Shown here: one piece after another, positions 1 through 8,880 of the stretch
How the letters are laid out: each line of letters starts with the position of its first letter
Numbering within the stretch: position 1 is the first letter of the stretch
Assembly: GCA_003339415.1 (NCBI GenBank)
Contig: PDHQ01000435.1
Span: forward strand, 1 to 24,138
Length of the DNA stretch: 24,138 bases
DNA from: Ophiocordyceps camponoti-saundersi (nom. inval.)
Taxonomy: Eukaryota; Ascomycota; Sordariomycetes; Hypocreales; Ophiocordycipitaceae
Direction: 5' to 3'
The notes under the pieces: generated by a model
Told to the model about the DNA's origin: nothing
Database searches by the model: none
The model's input: only the letters and a program-made list of their open reading frames with translations
Program-made: the position numbers and the translations under genes

Positions 1-198
1 TTTTAATTATTTAAAAAAGTATACTTTTATAAAAATATTATAATTAATTATAATTCTTTTATTATTATAAGAATCTTAAGTTTTAAAAATACTTATAACT
101 TATTTAAATAATTCTATCTTTTTAATATTTTTTAAAATTATTTTATCTATTTTTTTAAAAAAAATAAAAATATTATATTTTAAATATTATAAGTATTT
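1..198. other. AT-rich segment without genes, possible decayed repeat unit
   Basis: Almost pure A/T with no open frame. Parts of it (about 55-160) can be loosely aligned with the A/T-rich second half of the tandem unit that follows (about 712-889), for example a shared ATTATTATAAG run followed by similar spacing. It may therefore be an older, more decayed unit of the same array, but the low complexity makes this weak. Confidence 0.3.
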
Positions 199-889
199 AC
201 TTAGGAAAATAAGCCTTTTTAATTATTTTAAGTACTTTATAATTATCTATATTTTATAAAAATTTATATATAAAATCTTTAAAAAGTTATAAGTTAGGAA
301 AAAGTGGGCCTTTCTATTTTAAGTAAATAGGGCGTTTTTTCTACTTATTTCTAAGAAGGAAGAGTATAAAACCCCGCACTAGCTTTTAGAAATACTAGGA
401 AATGTACTTTTGCTAACGTTACTACCTTCTACCGCTATAAAAAAATAACTAAGGTACTTATAAAAGTCCCGAAAATGCTAAGCAATACTAGAATTTTCCG
501 CGCTTCCTAGCTACTTACCTTATATACCGAATTTCTTACGTTCTAGTAGTAGAAAGTATAGTCTTTTTCTTCTTTACTTATATATAATAAAATATTAGTA
601 ATAAATTAAGAAAAAATATATTCTAAAATTTTATAATAGTTATTCGCTAATTTTACTCTTAGAAATATTTTTAATTTATTTTTATATAGCTTTTTAAAGC
701 CTTAATAATTAATATATATATTTATTTTTTTCTTTTATATTAAAAAAATTATATTATTATAAGGTTTTCCTAGTTAAAAACTATTTTAAGCTTTATAAGC
801 TATCTTTTTATTTTTATCTATTTTTACTTAAATTATTTTCTCTCTATTTAAATTTATATAAAATCTTTTCTTTAATAGATTTATTATAT
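199..889. repeat. Tandem repeat unit A (691 bp)
   Basis: First clear unit of a direct tandem repeat; each unit begins with ACTTAGGAAAATAAG (199, 890, 3371). The first part (199-about 560) is more complex, with a G-rich stretch near 303-335 facing a CCCCGCACT motif near 372, a near inverted repeat. The second part (about 560-889) is nearly all A/T. Units A and B differ mainly by transitions plus a roughly 9-bp indel near 388/1075. No coding frame is seen. The unit could be part of a degraded transposon (LTR or terminal region) or a satellite; it matches no family that I recognise. Confidence 0.85.
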
Positions 890-1410
890 ACTTAGGAAAA
901 TAAGCCTTTTTAATTATTTTAAGTACTTTATAATTATCTATATTTTATAAAAATTTATATATAGATTCTTTAAAAGGTTATAAGTTATAAAAAAGTGGGC
1001 CCTTCTATTTTAGGTAAGTGGGGCGTTTTTTCTCCCTCTTTCTAGGAGGGAAGAGTACAAAACCCCGCACTAGCCTACAATATTTTAGAAATGCTAGGAA
1101 ATATACTTTTGCTAACGTTACTACCTTCTACCGCTATAAAAAAATAACTAGGGTACTTATAGAAAGTCCCGAAAATACTAGGAAATACTAGAATTTTCCG
1201 CGCTTCCTAGCCACCTACCCTATATACCGAATTTCCTACGCTCTAGCAGTATAAAGTATAGTCTTTTTCTTCTTTACTTATATATAATAAAATATTAGTA
1301 ATAAATTAAGAAAAAATATATTTTAAAATTCTATAATAATTATTTACTAGTTTTACTCTTAGAAATATTTTTAATTTATTTTTATATAGCTTTTTAAAGC
1401 CTTAATAATT

Positions 1411-1415
1411 AATAT
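1411..1415. repeat. Left target-site duplication AATAT
   Basis: The five bases AATAT before the left LTR are repeated directly after the right LTR (3192-3196). In the empty site of unit A (near 708-715) the sequence occurs once, followed by ATATATTTATTT exactly as after the right copy. This is the 5-bp duplication expected of LTR-retroelement integration. Confidence 0.85.
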
Positions 1416-1625
1416 TATAATAGTCTTACTAAGGCGACTATAGAAGTAAGCTAAAGTAGAGTTATAATTAAAGCTATCGAAGAGAGGAAGGAGAAGGGAG
1501 AGAAGCCCTCTTCCTAAGCTAGCTATATACCCCGCGCGATAACTAAGCGCTATCGGGAAAACCTAAATATATCCGCTATAATCCCCCCTATCTAGCTACG
1601 ATTAGTTATAAACTAATCCCTTATA
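1416..1625 (+). repeat. Left LTR of the small retroelement (210 bp)
   Basis: Starts TATAATAGTC and ends CCCTTATA. It differs from the right LTR at about five positions by eye, all transitions (C/T or A/G), which fits RIP or recent insertion. The bases following it (TAGCCCCCTCC) sit where a tRNA primer-binding site would be, but I cannot assign a tRNA. Confidence 0.85.
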
Positions 1626-2981
1626 TAGCCCCCTCCTTAAGCTAGCCGAGGAAGTAAGAGCGTAGGACGGAAGAGTTACGTACTACTACGCTAGCGAGAT
1701 ACTCTATATAGTCCCTAGCTAACTACCTAATAGCCTCCGTAAAGATAAGAATAAGAGGGCGGAAGGGCTTCCTTATAGCTTAGGGAATTAAACCCCGATC
1801 CCTATAAGGAAGATTCTAATAAGCTTAAAATTATAGTACCTTTTAAGATAGGAATTAATAAACTTATATATTAGTAGTAAAAACTTACCTATATAGCTAG
1901 TATATAGGATTAGGTAGCACTATACTAGTTACGGGAAGCTTAGAAAATACCCCGTTCGCGGTAAATAGTAAAGCTAGCTATATATTTATCGCTATATACT
2001 GCTAGCGCTAGTTTATAAGCCGGGGCGTAATATAACTACGGTATATACCTATTAATAAATCTACGCGCCTAAGCTACGCGCGAACTATCCTTATATAAGG
2101 TAACGTAACGAGGCTAGAAATTACCTAAGCTATAATATTTAGCGTATACTTATCCCTTCTTACTCGTTATCCCCCTAATTAAAATACTTTAGATTTACCT
2201 CTAACTTCCCCGCTTTACCCGTAAAAAGCCCTAACCCTAATATCCCTATTTACTTACGAAGCTTCGGATAGTTACGCTTAAAATAACCGATTTAGTTATA
2301 CTAATAGTAACGCTAGCGCTTAGTAGTGCTAAAATAAATTTATATAAATGCGATATCTATTAGGTTAGTAAAAGAGGGGGGCGGCAAATTAACTAGCGCG
2401 TTAGGAATATTCCCGGAACTAAATACTCTATTAAAGCTTCGGAGAAGGCTAGCGAAGGCCGTATACGTTATAAGCTAGTTCTTATAATCTAAGCGCTCTT
2501 ATAGCTCCTTACGTAGCCCGGACGAGAGTAGAATAATCCTAGTATAATCGGACTAATATAACGGTCCGGCCTCGAAAAGGGCATATTCCTACCTCGTAAT
2601 ATATTCTTCGAGGGGCTCTAACGGCCCTTAACGTATCCTAACTAAGGAAAGACTTACTTAGCGCTTTTTATAACTTTCCTTAAGAAGCTCGGAGATATAC
2701 GCTAAAAAGGCTTTAAGCTAGTAAGAAAAATCTATAGCCGTAATAATATACGGAAGGAATATTTACTAGAAGGTGCTAAGACGAGAAAAGATATAGTAGA
2801 ACTAGGACTTAGACTCCCTAATTACGGCTCCGTCAATCGTAAATTTAGCACGTATAGCGGCTAGCTAAGAATCTAAGCCGGAATAAGCCGAGAGCGGCTC
2901 TAATATAGGTAGAATTTAATAGCGTTTTATACTAAGATCTTACTCTTACGTTTAGTTAGCGGTAAGAGGAGCTTTAATTAA
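1626..2981 (+). pseudogene. Interior of small LTR element, possible decayed ORF
   Basis: No open frame longer than a few dozen codons remains. One plus frame can be read from about 1830 to 2975 with interruptions only by TAA and TAG, as expected if CAA, CAG and TGG codons were mutated by RIP. Because TG is depleted throughout the window, absence of TGA stops is weak evidence. The product is not recognised; no zinc knuckle, protease or reverse transcriptase motif is visible. It might be a degenerate gag or simply non-coding filler. Confidence 0.35.
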
Positions 2982-3191
2982 TATAATAGTCTTACTAAGG
3001 CGACTATAGAAGTAAGCTAAAGTAGAGTTATAATTAAAGCTATCGAAGAGAGGAAGGAGAAGGGAGAGAAGCCCCCTTTCTAAGCTAGCTATATACCCCG
3101 CGCGATAACTAAGCGCTATCGGGAAGACCTAAATATATCCGCTATAATCCCCCCTATCTAGCCACGATTAGTTATAGACTAATCCCTTATA
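2982..3191 (+). repeat. Right LTR of the small retroelement (210 bp)
   Basis: Same length as the left LTR and nearly identical, with matching termini (TATAATAGTC, CCCTTATA). Followed at 3192-3196 by the second AATAT target copy and then by the resumed sequence of tandem unit B. Confidence 0.85.
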
Positions 3192-3196
3192 AATAT
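3192..3196. repeat. Right target-site duplication AATAT
   Basis: Second copy of the 5-bp target duplication described at 1411-1415. Confidence 0.85.
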
Positions 3197-3370
3197 ATAT
3201 ATTTATTTTTTTCTTTTATATTAAAAAAATTATATTATTATAAGGTTTTCCTAATTAAAAACTATTTTAAGCTTTATAAGCTATCTCTTTATTTTTATCT
3301 ATTTTTACCTAAATTATTTTCTCTCTATTTAAATTTATATAAAATCTTTTCTTTAATAGATTTATTATAT

Positions 3371-3741
3371 ACTTAGGAAAATAAGCTTTTTTAATTATTT
3401 TAAGTACTTTATAATTATCTATATTTTATAAAAATTTATATATAGATTCTTTAAAAGGTTATAAGTTATAAAAAAGTGGGCCCTTCCATTTTAGGTAAGT
3501 GGGGCGTTTTTTCTCCCTCTTTCTAAGAGGGAAGAGTACAAAACCCCGCACTAGCCCATAATACTTTGGAAATGCTAGGAAATGTACTTTTGCTAACGTT
3601 ACTACCTTCCACCGCTATAAAAAAATAACTAGGGTACTTATAGAAAGTCCCGAAAATACTAGGAAATACTAGAATTTTCCGCGCTTCCCAGCTACCTACC
3701 CCATGTACCGAATTTCCTACGCTCTAGCAGCATAAAGTATA
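3371..3741. repeat. Tandem repeat unit C, truncated (371 bp)
   Basis: Third unit, homologous to 199-about 569 and 890-about 1261. Homology stops after AAAGTATAG at 3741, where the hAT 5' region begins. Towards its right end this copy keeps CA and TG dinucleotides lost in units A and B (for example CCATGTACC and AGCAGCATA near 3701-3733), so RIP damage fades out here. The unit may have been cut by insertion of the hAT, or may be part of the hAT upstream region; no hAT-type terminal repeat was found at the joint. Confidence 0.8.
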
Positions 3742-3892
3742 GGAATTCCCCCTTTAACTTTCTCTTTCTTTTCTTTTTCCTTTCTTTAACGATTTCCACT
3801 TCGTTTCTTATCTAAATTCGACAAAAAAAGCACTATTCGCAACCTCTTCTTCTTCTCTTTTTAATTCCACTAATCACGTGACTCTCTTTATT
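3742..3892 (+). promoter_or_regulatory. CT-rich leader/promoter region upstream of hAT exon 1
   Basis: A pyrimidine-rich tract (about 3745-3785 and 3841-3862) precedes the first ATG, a layout common in filamentous fungal promoters and 5' leaders. It includes ATCACGTGAC (3873-3882), an E-box that fits the RTCACGTGAY consensus of bHLH factors such as Cbf1/USF. CA and TG are retained, so this stretch largely escaped RIP. Regulatory function is inferred from composition and position only. Confidence 0.4.
3873..3882. promoter_or_regulatory. E-box palindrome ATCACGTGAC
   Basis: The 8-bp core TCACGTGA is a perfect palindrome and fits the bHLH site consensus RTCACGTGAY. It lies 11 bp before the presumed ATG at 3893, closer than usual for an activator site, so it may be coincidental or may be a transposase-binding site. 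The palindromes at 23775-23911 share its TCAC/GTGA core. Confidence 0.3.
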
Positions 3893-4108
3893 ATGTCTGC
3901 CTCATACGCGCCCACCGAAGCCTCTGCTTCCCACGCTTCTAAGTTTTCGGAAGGTCTTAAAATTGTGGAGGCTGGGCCCTCTAAGGCCGGGCCTAGTAAG
4001 GCCTCTTTGTTTTTTAAACGTTCTTCGCAGCCTACTTTAGGCCTTGATTCTCAAGCTTCGTTTATTACTAAAAAAGAAGAAAAAGGTAAAAAAAGCAGTA
4101 AAAAATAA
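3893..4108 (+). CDS. N-terminal exon of hAT-like transposase (71-codon open frame)
   Basis: This is the only undamaged open frame in the window. ATG at 3893 is the likely start; an earlier in-frame GTG (3878) would not start translation in a fungus. The peptide begins MSASYAPTEASASHASKF, is Ser/Ala/Lys-rich, carries a duplicated AGPSK motif and ends in a Lys-rich tail. It has no recognised domain and resembles the disordered tail that precedes the BED finger in many hAT transposases. The stop at 4106 probably lies in an intron: GT at 4086, branch-like ACTAAT at 4129 and AG at 4144 define a 59-nt intron like others in this gene. Coding exon 1 would then be 3893-4085. Assignment to the hAT rests on position, orientation and continuity with the downstream exons. 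It is not a stand-alone host gene. Confidence 0.5.
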   Translation: MSASYAPTEASASHASKFSEGLKIVEAGPSKAGPSKASLFFKRSSQPTLGLDSQASFITKKEEKGKKSSKK

Positions 4109-4472
4109 TAAAAATAGTGAAAAAAAATACTAATAATTTTATAGCAAAAAAAAATAAAAAAGGAAAAAACCTATAAAAAATACGTTTAGAACTGATTTTT
4201 CGGTATCGAAATATAACTAGGAAGACTTTAAGTTAGAGCCCGATTCAAGCCTTAAGCTTTATATCTTTTAGTATAAGCTTTTTACTAGGAAGCTTTTGCT
4301 TATTAATTTATAATAATAGCGCCGAGTCTTATATACTTATATAACGTAAGTTTTTTTATTTTTTTTTATTTTTTTTCTCTTTATTAACTATTTATTATAG
4401 CTATAATAAAACCTTTAAATATATAATTAATTAGAAGATTTATATAAACTTAGGAAGGTATTATAAACGCTG

Positions 4473-4477
4473 CTACG
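4473..4477. repeat. Left target-site duplication CTACG of gypsy copy 1
   Basis: Matches TTACG at 10581-10585 on the far side of the element, with one C/T transition. It lies inside hAT exon 3, and removing the element plus one copy restores the hAT frame. Confidence 0.75.
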
Positions 4478-4892
4478 TGTTATAGCTATAAAATACGTTA
4501 ACTAAATAATAGTATTAGTATTATAAATAAAGATTCTAAGCTAAGGAGAAAGGAAAGAAAAGAGGAAAAACTCTCGTAGGCGAAATTCTAGTAAAATATA
4601 TAAAGGCACGTGCTAGTAGAGATAGGAGAGGGTATAAGGAAATCCTAGTAAAAGGTTAACTCTATTTCCGGGTAATTTCCTACCGAGGTCTTCCTAGGGA
4701 TTTTACGATAAGGTTTCCGAGGTCACGTAACCGTGGTCGGAAATCCTCGGAAATTACCGTAAAATATCTAAGGGAAATCCCTATAAAATCCTCGGAAATT
4801 ACCGTAAAATATTTAAGGGAAATCCTTATAAAATCCTCGGAAATTACCGTGAAATGTTTAGGGGAAGTCCCTATAAGAGCTAGCGCGTAATA
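4478..4892 (-). repeat. 3' LTR of gypsy copy 1 (415 bp)
   Basis: On the plus strand it starts TGTTATAGC and ends GCGCGTAATA; the right LTR starts TATTACGGCC and ends GCGCGTAATA. Together they fit ancestral TGTTAC/GTAACA inverted ends after CpA-to-TpA mutation. Differences between the two LTRs that I checked are transitions. It contains a 3 x 45-bp tandem repeat (4741-4875). Confidence 0.9.
4741..4875. repeat. 3 x 45-bp tandem repeat inside the LTR
   Basis: Units start AAATCCTCGGAAATTACCGT at 4741, 4786 and 4831, each 45 bp. The right LTR carries the same three units (10429-10563). Gypsy copy 2 has only about one unit (near 14270-14312). A partly inverted copy of the same motif (GGTAATTTCC...GGGATTTTACG) lies just upstream at about 4671-4708, so the LTR could fold on itself. 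Confidence 0.8.
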
Positions 4893-4895
4893 TTA

Positions 4896-4902
4896 CCCCC
4901 CG
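4896..4902 (-). other. Polypurine tract of gypsy copy 1
   Basis: On the minus strand CGGGGGG sits immediately before the 3' LTR, the usual position of the plus-strand primer of an LTR retroelement. It supports the minus orientation of the element. Confidence 0.55.
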
Positions 4903-4904
4903 AC

Positions 4905-7900
4905 AAAGGTCTTAATATGCCTATTAAGATTAGTAACGGCGACTACGTATTTAGGCCTTAGGGGAAATCGCAGTATTATTTTAGTTATTATCCTTATAAT
5001 TACAATCTGCGGCGGCGGCCTTAATCTAATACTAGAGATTAACCGGCGGGCCGGTAATATCTAGAAAGCGGTAGTAGAATTCCTTAAGGGCTATTAGTAT
5101 ATAACGGAAGTTCCTAGCCGGATACTATATCTTATTAGGGTTATAGCTACGCTACCGAACTTAGTACTCTAACCGGCGGCGTCGTCTAGTAACGCGAGAC
5201 GTAAGGATCTCGTCGACTTCCTACTCCGGTATGCTATCGATATTTTTAGGTTCCGCGGGAGATATCTCTTATCCGGGTAATAAATCTATAATAGCTTTCC
5301 GAAAATAATCGGCATAGAATAGGTTCGTTATCCGGTAGCCGTCTAGCAGGTCGAGGACGTAGCTATAGCCTTATTCCTCGATAATCGTAAAGGGTCCTAA
5401 CTATTATACGTTAAGGCGTATCGTAGGTACGGTCGTAAAGAAGCCCTTACGGCTAAAGAATACTTTATTGCTAACTATAAAGTCTGCCGGGCAACGCTTC
5501 TTATTTGCCTGCGTTTCCTGCTTATAGTAAGCGTTCTTAGTAGCGGTTTGAGCCTGCTATTATACTTCCTACGCGCGGGAGACGAGTTTACGGGCTATAG
5601 TAATTAGGCCGGAGGCAGTCGAGGGATCCGGGGGATAAGCTACCGAGAGGGGGTTCCGTATATCCTTACTAAGGGCGACTATAAGCGGTGTTATACTAAT
5701 AGAAGCGTGCTACGAGGAGTTATATGCGAAATCTAGCGCGGGAAGGAAAGCACTCTAATCGTCCTAACGTTTATTCGCATAGAATTATAGCCTCTAGTCT
5801 AGGTACTAGTTAGTTACCTTTACGCTTCCTTATATCTATAAGTATAAGGCACTACTATAGCGATACTTAATACTAGTTAACCGATTAATTTTACCGAGAA
5901 ATCCTAAGATAAACGGGCCGGCGTTATCGGTAATTTATATATCCGGTATACCGAAAAGATAATAAAGGTATCGAAAATAGCGTCCCGCGAGCACCTTAGC
6001 TATATTATTCTTCTTACTAGGTAACGTAGCGATAATCTTACTTAACTTATAGATAAAGGTTTAAATATAGTTATACCCGAAGCGGTCCTCTAGTATTACT
6101 TTCCTATTATAAGTAACGTGCTCCTAAATAGAAGTCGGAATAGGTAAGGGGTATAGTAAACCCGGGGTCTTATCTCGCGGCGTTTTATTCCTCTAATACT
6201 TATAGTAATTACGGATAAACTAGCGGATATCTTACTTTATCCTAAGCTAGTAGTAGTTTTATCGGAGTATCTAGGTAATCTTATTTTATCCCCTATAGGC
6301 GAAGATAGCCGGCTTATATATATTCCGAATTAAGGCGGTGCGGAGGAAGAAACGCTACCGGCTATCTTACTCGGGGACGATAAGGAGATTACCGTAAAAT
6401 CTAAGGTTCTAGTTCGCGTTCTCCTCTTAGATTAGTTATACTAACTCCGCCCCTAATAGGACGGAGTTTTTTACCGAGCGGACCGGGGTAATTATAGGAG
6501 ATAGGGTCGGGGATTTAAACCTAAGGCTATCCGGGGAAATTATAGCTAAAGTCCTTTCCTCTTTCTTACGGGCTTTTACCGTCGGGAGCTTAGCCGTTTT
6601 CTATAAGAGTATATCCGCGGCTATATTTAGCCGGCTAGGCTAGTATAAGAAATAGATATCGAACTAAGTAAGGAAATTAGACTATCGGACCTAATAGATA
6701 GAGAGTAGCCTTTTCGTTATAAAATAAACTAAAGCTTCGTAATCTATAACTATATCGAACTTCTAGCTAAGTAATTCTAAGTAGAAATACTCGAAGCTTT
6801 ATATAATAGCGAGGAGTTCGCGGTTTTAGATCGGATAAGTATACTTAGCGGGGTTTATTATCTTCGAGAAGAAGCCTATAAGCTTCTATATCTAATTATC
6901 TTACTATTACTAGAGTATACTAGCGGTAGTATTCCGGGAGGCGTTAGTCTTAAGGCGGGTTAGGAGCTCTAGGCGGAAGAAGGTAAGTACCGGGGCTTAT
7001 ATAGCTAGCTCCTTTATTTTATTAAAAGCCTCCTTCTAAATCGGTCCGAGCTCGAAGGCGGTATCTTTCTTAAGGAGGCGGTTTAGGGGCTTAGCTATAA
7101 TACTTATATAGTAATAGAAAATCCTAATAAAGTTATAGAGTCCTATAAATAAGTAAATAGCTTTACGGTCCCGGAGGTCTTTAAATTTTTAGTCTTAGAT
7201 TACTTATACCTTACGGGGGTCTATACTTATTTCTTAGCCCGTATATAATATTATACCGAGGTAGTCGACTTTAATAACGTTAAACCTCGATTTCTAGATA
7301 TCCCCCTATAAGTTCGCTTAATATAGGCGCTAGATTACTTCTCGGCACTCCTTCTAATATTCCTTTTCTTCGCCGTTCGAGTAAATTAATACGTTATCGG
7401 CGTACGTACTCGCATAGCGGTTAAGGAGATCGTAGAGTTAGGTATTAATAAAGTTCTAAAACTACGCGGGTCCTACCTTAAGGCCGAACGGAAAAATAAG
7501 CTAACGGAATATGCTAAACTTTATACGGAAAGCCGTAAGATATTTAGAGTTAAGGTTAAGATAGAGACGGTAAAACGCTTAAATAATATCGATCTTTAAG
7601 AACCGTTTCGCCTCCCGGTAGCTAAACGCGGTGCCTTCTAGGGAGGGAGCGGGCAAGATCCGACTTTTTAAGTAGTCGTTTATCTATCGGTAGTTAATAT
7701 AAAAGCGTTAGGCCGTTAAGTACGGCTTCGGGGCGAAGAGAATAGAGGCGGCGTAAGGGCTAATATCTAGCTTAATAAAACTAATCTCGAGCAAGTAGTT
7801 AACGGTCTCCTTTTCTAAGGGCAGGTATTTTACCGGCGTCCTATAAGAAGGGGGTCTTACCGGGTTTAGGGGCTTCTTAAGTTTTAGGGTTATATTATAG

Positions 7901-8880
7901 CCGGGCCGGGAACTAGCTAGAGTATAGGCTTCCTTCTTACTAAAGAATCCTTTAAGGTATATAAGAGCCGGAGGAATTATACTATATATATAGGTAATAT
8001 GCTCGGGTTCTTTACCTTAAGGGAACGGGATTTCCTATCTTATATATATACGGCTAGCTAGGCTTAGCTTCACGATTATAGTTAGGTCGTTATTATCGTC
8101 TTCTAACTTTATAGGTATTTAAGGTATTAATAAGGTTATTTCTTCTTATCGTATATAGTAAGAGTCTTATTAGACCTAGTAGATAAGTTACTCTTTTAGA
8201 GTATCCTTATTAGTATTATTAGTATCCTAGTCGTCCTTAGTCAGGGTCTAAGCTAGCTTTTTCTTCTTCGCGGGCTATATAAAGTCCTTCTTTCTTTATA
8301 AGCGTTAAAGGATCCGATACTTACGCTTATCCTAATAGAGAAGGCGGTTCCGGCGCTTAATATCCGCTTAGACTGCTAAGTTTAGATTTCCGTTAAAAAA
8401 GGGCTTCTCGGGTAATAGGATTAAGGGCGAGTACTTAGCGAGGGCGGGTAAATTATCTAGCTAAACTAATTTCCGGGCTACGTAATCGAGTAATAACCTC
8501 TTCTCCGCTATCTAGAATAAGCTAATAAAGAGATCCTAAACGTAGTTAGTTACTTAGCAGATTTCCTACGGAAAATACTATCTATCGATTACTAAGGTAA
8601 CGATTAGGTGCTCGCGAACCGAGCTAGCCTAATAGCTTTAGAAATTAACGAGGGGGATAGGACGGATAGGGATAAGCTCGGCGCCTAGGCGTTTTACTAC
8701 TTACTTCGCGAAATAATAACTAACTAAGAGACGGGTATCTACTCCGGTATTATATAGGGTAAAGGCACGAAGAGTAATACTATTAACTTAAACTTAGCTA
8801 TTAATAGTAAACGACTCTCCTATTTTCCGTCCTATACGCGATACCTTCGGGATTATTAAGAAGCTTTATAATAATCCTAC
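4905..8880 (-). pseudogene. Gypsy copy 1 pol relic (protease, RT, RNase H, integrase, chromodomain)
   Basis: One minus-strand frame runs from 8880 to about 4905 with no net frameshift, broken only by TAA/TAG. The protease motif reads NTGVD (NTG codons 8743-8751) where D(T/S)G is expected, so the catalytic Asp is Asn. The reverse transcriptase box reads YADNVLIYS (YADN at 7393-7404) instead of YADD. The integrase zinc-binding region (about 6190-6330) has Tyr at the expected His and Cys positions. The integrase core keeps TDNAGPF (near 5911-5934). The C-terminus (about 5229-5080) reads as a chromodomain, with EVDEILTSRVTRRRRLEY followed by a Trp-to-stop change. Chromodomains place it in the chromovirus branch of Ty3/gypsy (Metaviridae). 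Loss of protease, RT and zinc ligands means no activity. Confidence 0.88.
8743..8751 (-). other. Mutated protease active site (NTG)
   Basis: The pol frame here reads Asn-Thr-Gly followed by Val-Asp. The family norm is Asp-Thr/Ser-Gly; GAT or GAC to AAT/AAC is a G-to-A change, the minus-strand view of a RIP mutation. The equivalent codon in gypsy copy 2 (18186-18188) is also Asn. Confidence 0.7.

Larger units (their letters stand above)
1416..3191 (+). mobile_element. Small complete LTR retroelement (1,776 bp)
   Basis: Two 210-bp direct LTRs bound a 1,356-bp interior, flanked by AATAT duplications. The LTR ends TATAA/TTATA are inverted and fit an original TGTAA/TTACA after CpA-to-TpA mutation. 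A purine-rich tract (about 2961-2971) lies just before the right LTR, which suggests plus orientation. The interior is too short for gag-pol and shows no reverse transcriptase, integrase or protease motif that I recognise, so the element was probably non-autonomous and depended on another element's enzymes. Confidence 0.85.
890..3370. repeat. Tandem repeat unit B, split by an LTR element
   Basis: Second unit of the array. Its sequence runs 890-1415, is interrupted by the LTR retroelement at 1416-3191 with its second target-site copy (3192-3196), and resumes to 3370. Without the 1,781-bp insertion and duplication the unit is 700 bp, which equals the 691 bp of unit A plus the 9-bp indel. Unit A serves as the uninterrupted reference for the insertion site. 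Confidence 0.85.
3893..4477 (+). pseudogene. hAT transposase relic, 5' half (exons 1-3, BED finger region)
   Basis: Exon 1 is followed by putative introns at 4086-4144 and 4346-4400 (GTAAGT at 4346, TTAACTA branch, TATAG end). Exon 3 (4401-4477) reads on to the right of the gypsy insertion at 10586. Across that joint the frame encodes an NLGRYYKRCYEG segment, which fits the second half of a BED-type zinc finger in which His has become Tyr. Exon 2 has several TAA/TAG codons, including three in a row near 4312-4320, probably former Gln codons, and the frame there is less certain than downstream. The gene is split by the 6.1-kb gypsy element, which duplicated CTACG (4473-4477) at the break. A stop-free product is impossible. 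Confidence 0.65.

Noticed and set aside
590..720. A/T-rich TATATATAA stretches in the tandem units as promoters
   Set aside because: With base composition this extreme, TATA-like strings occur by chance everywhere; no gene follows them.
2229..2240. Two CCCTAA units resembling telomere repeats
   Set aside because: Only two units inside the LTR element interior; expected by chance and not an array.
3878..3892. In-frame GTG that extends the 3893 ORF upstream
   Set aside because: Fungal nuclear genes do not normally start at GTG; the GTG is part of the CACGTG palindrome, and ATG at 3893 is a better start.
4607..4612. CACGTG in the left gypsy LTR as a regulatory E-box
   Set aside because: The matching site in the right LTR is already mutated (CATATA) and there is no other support.
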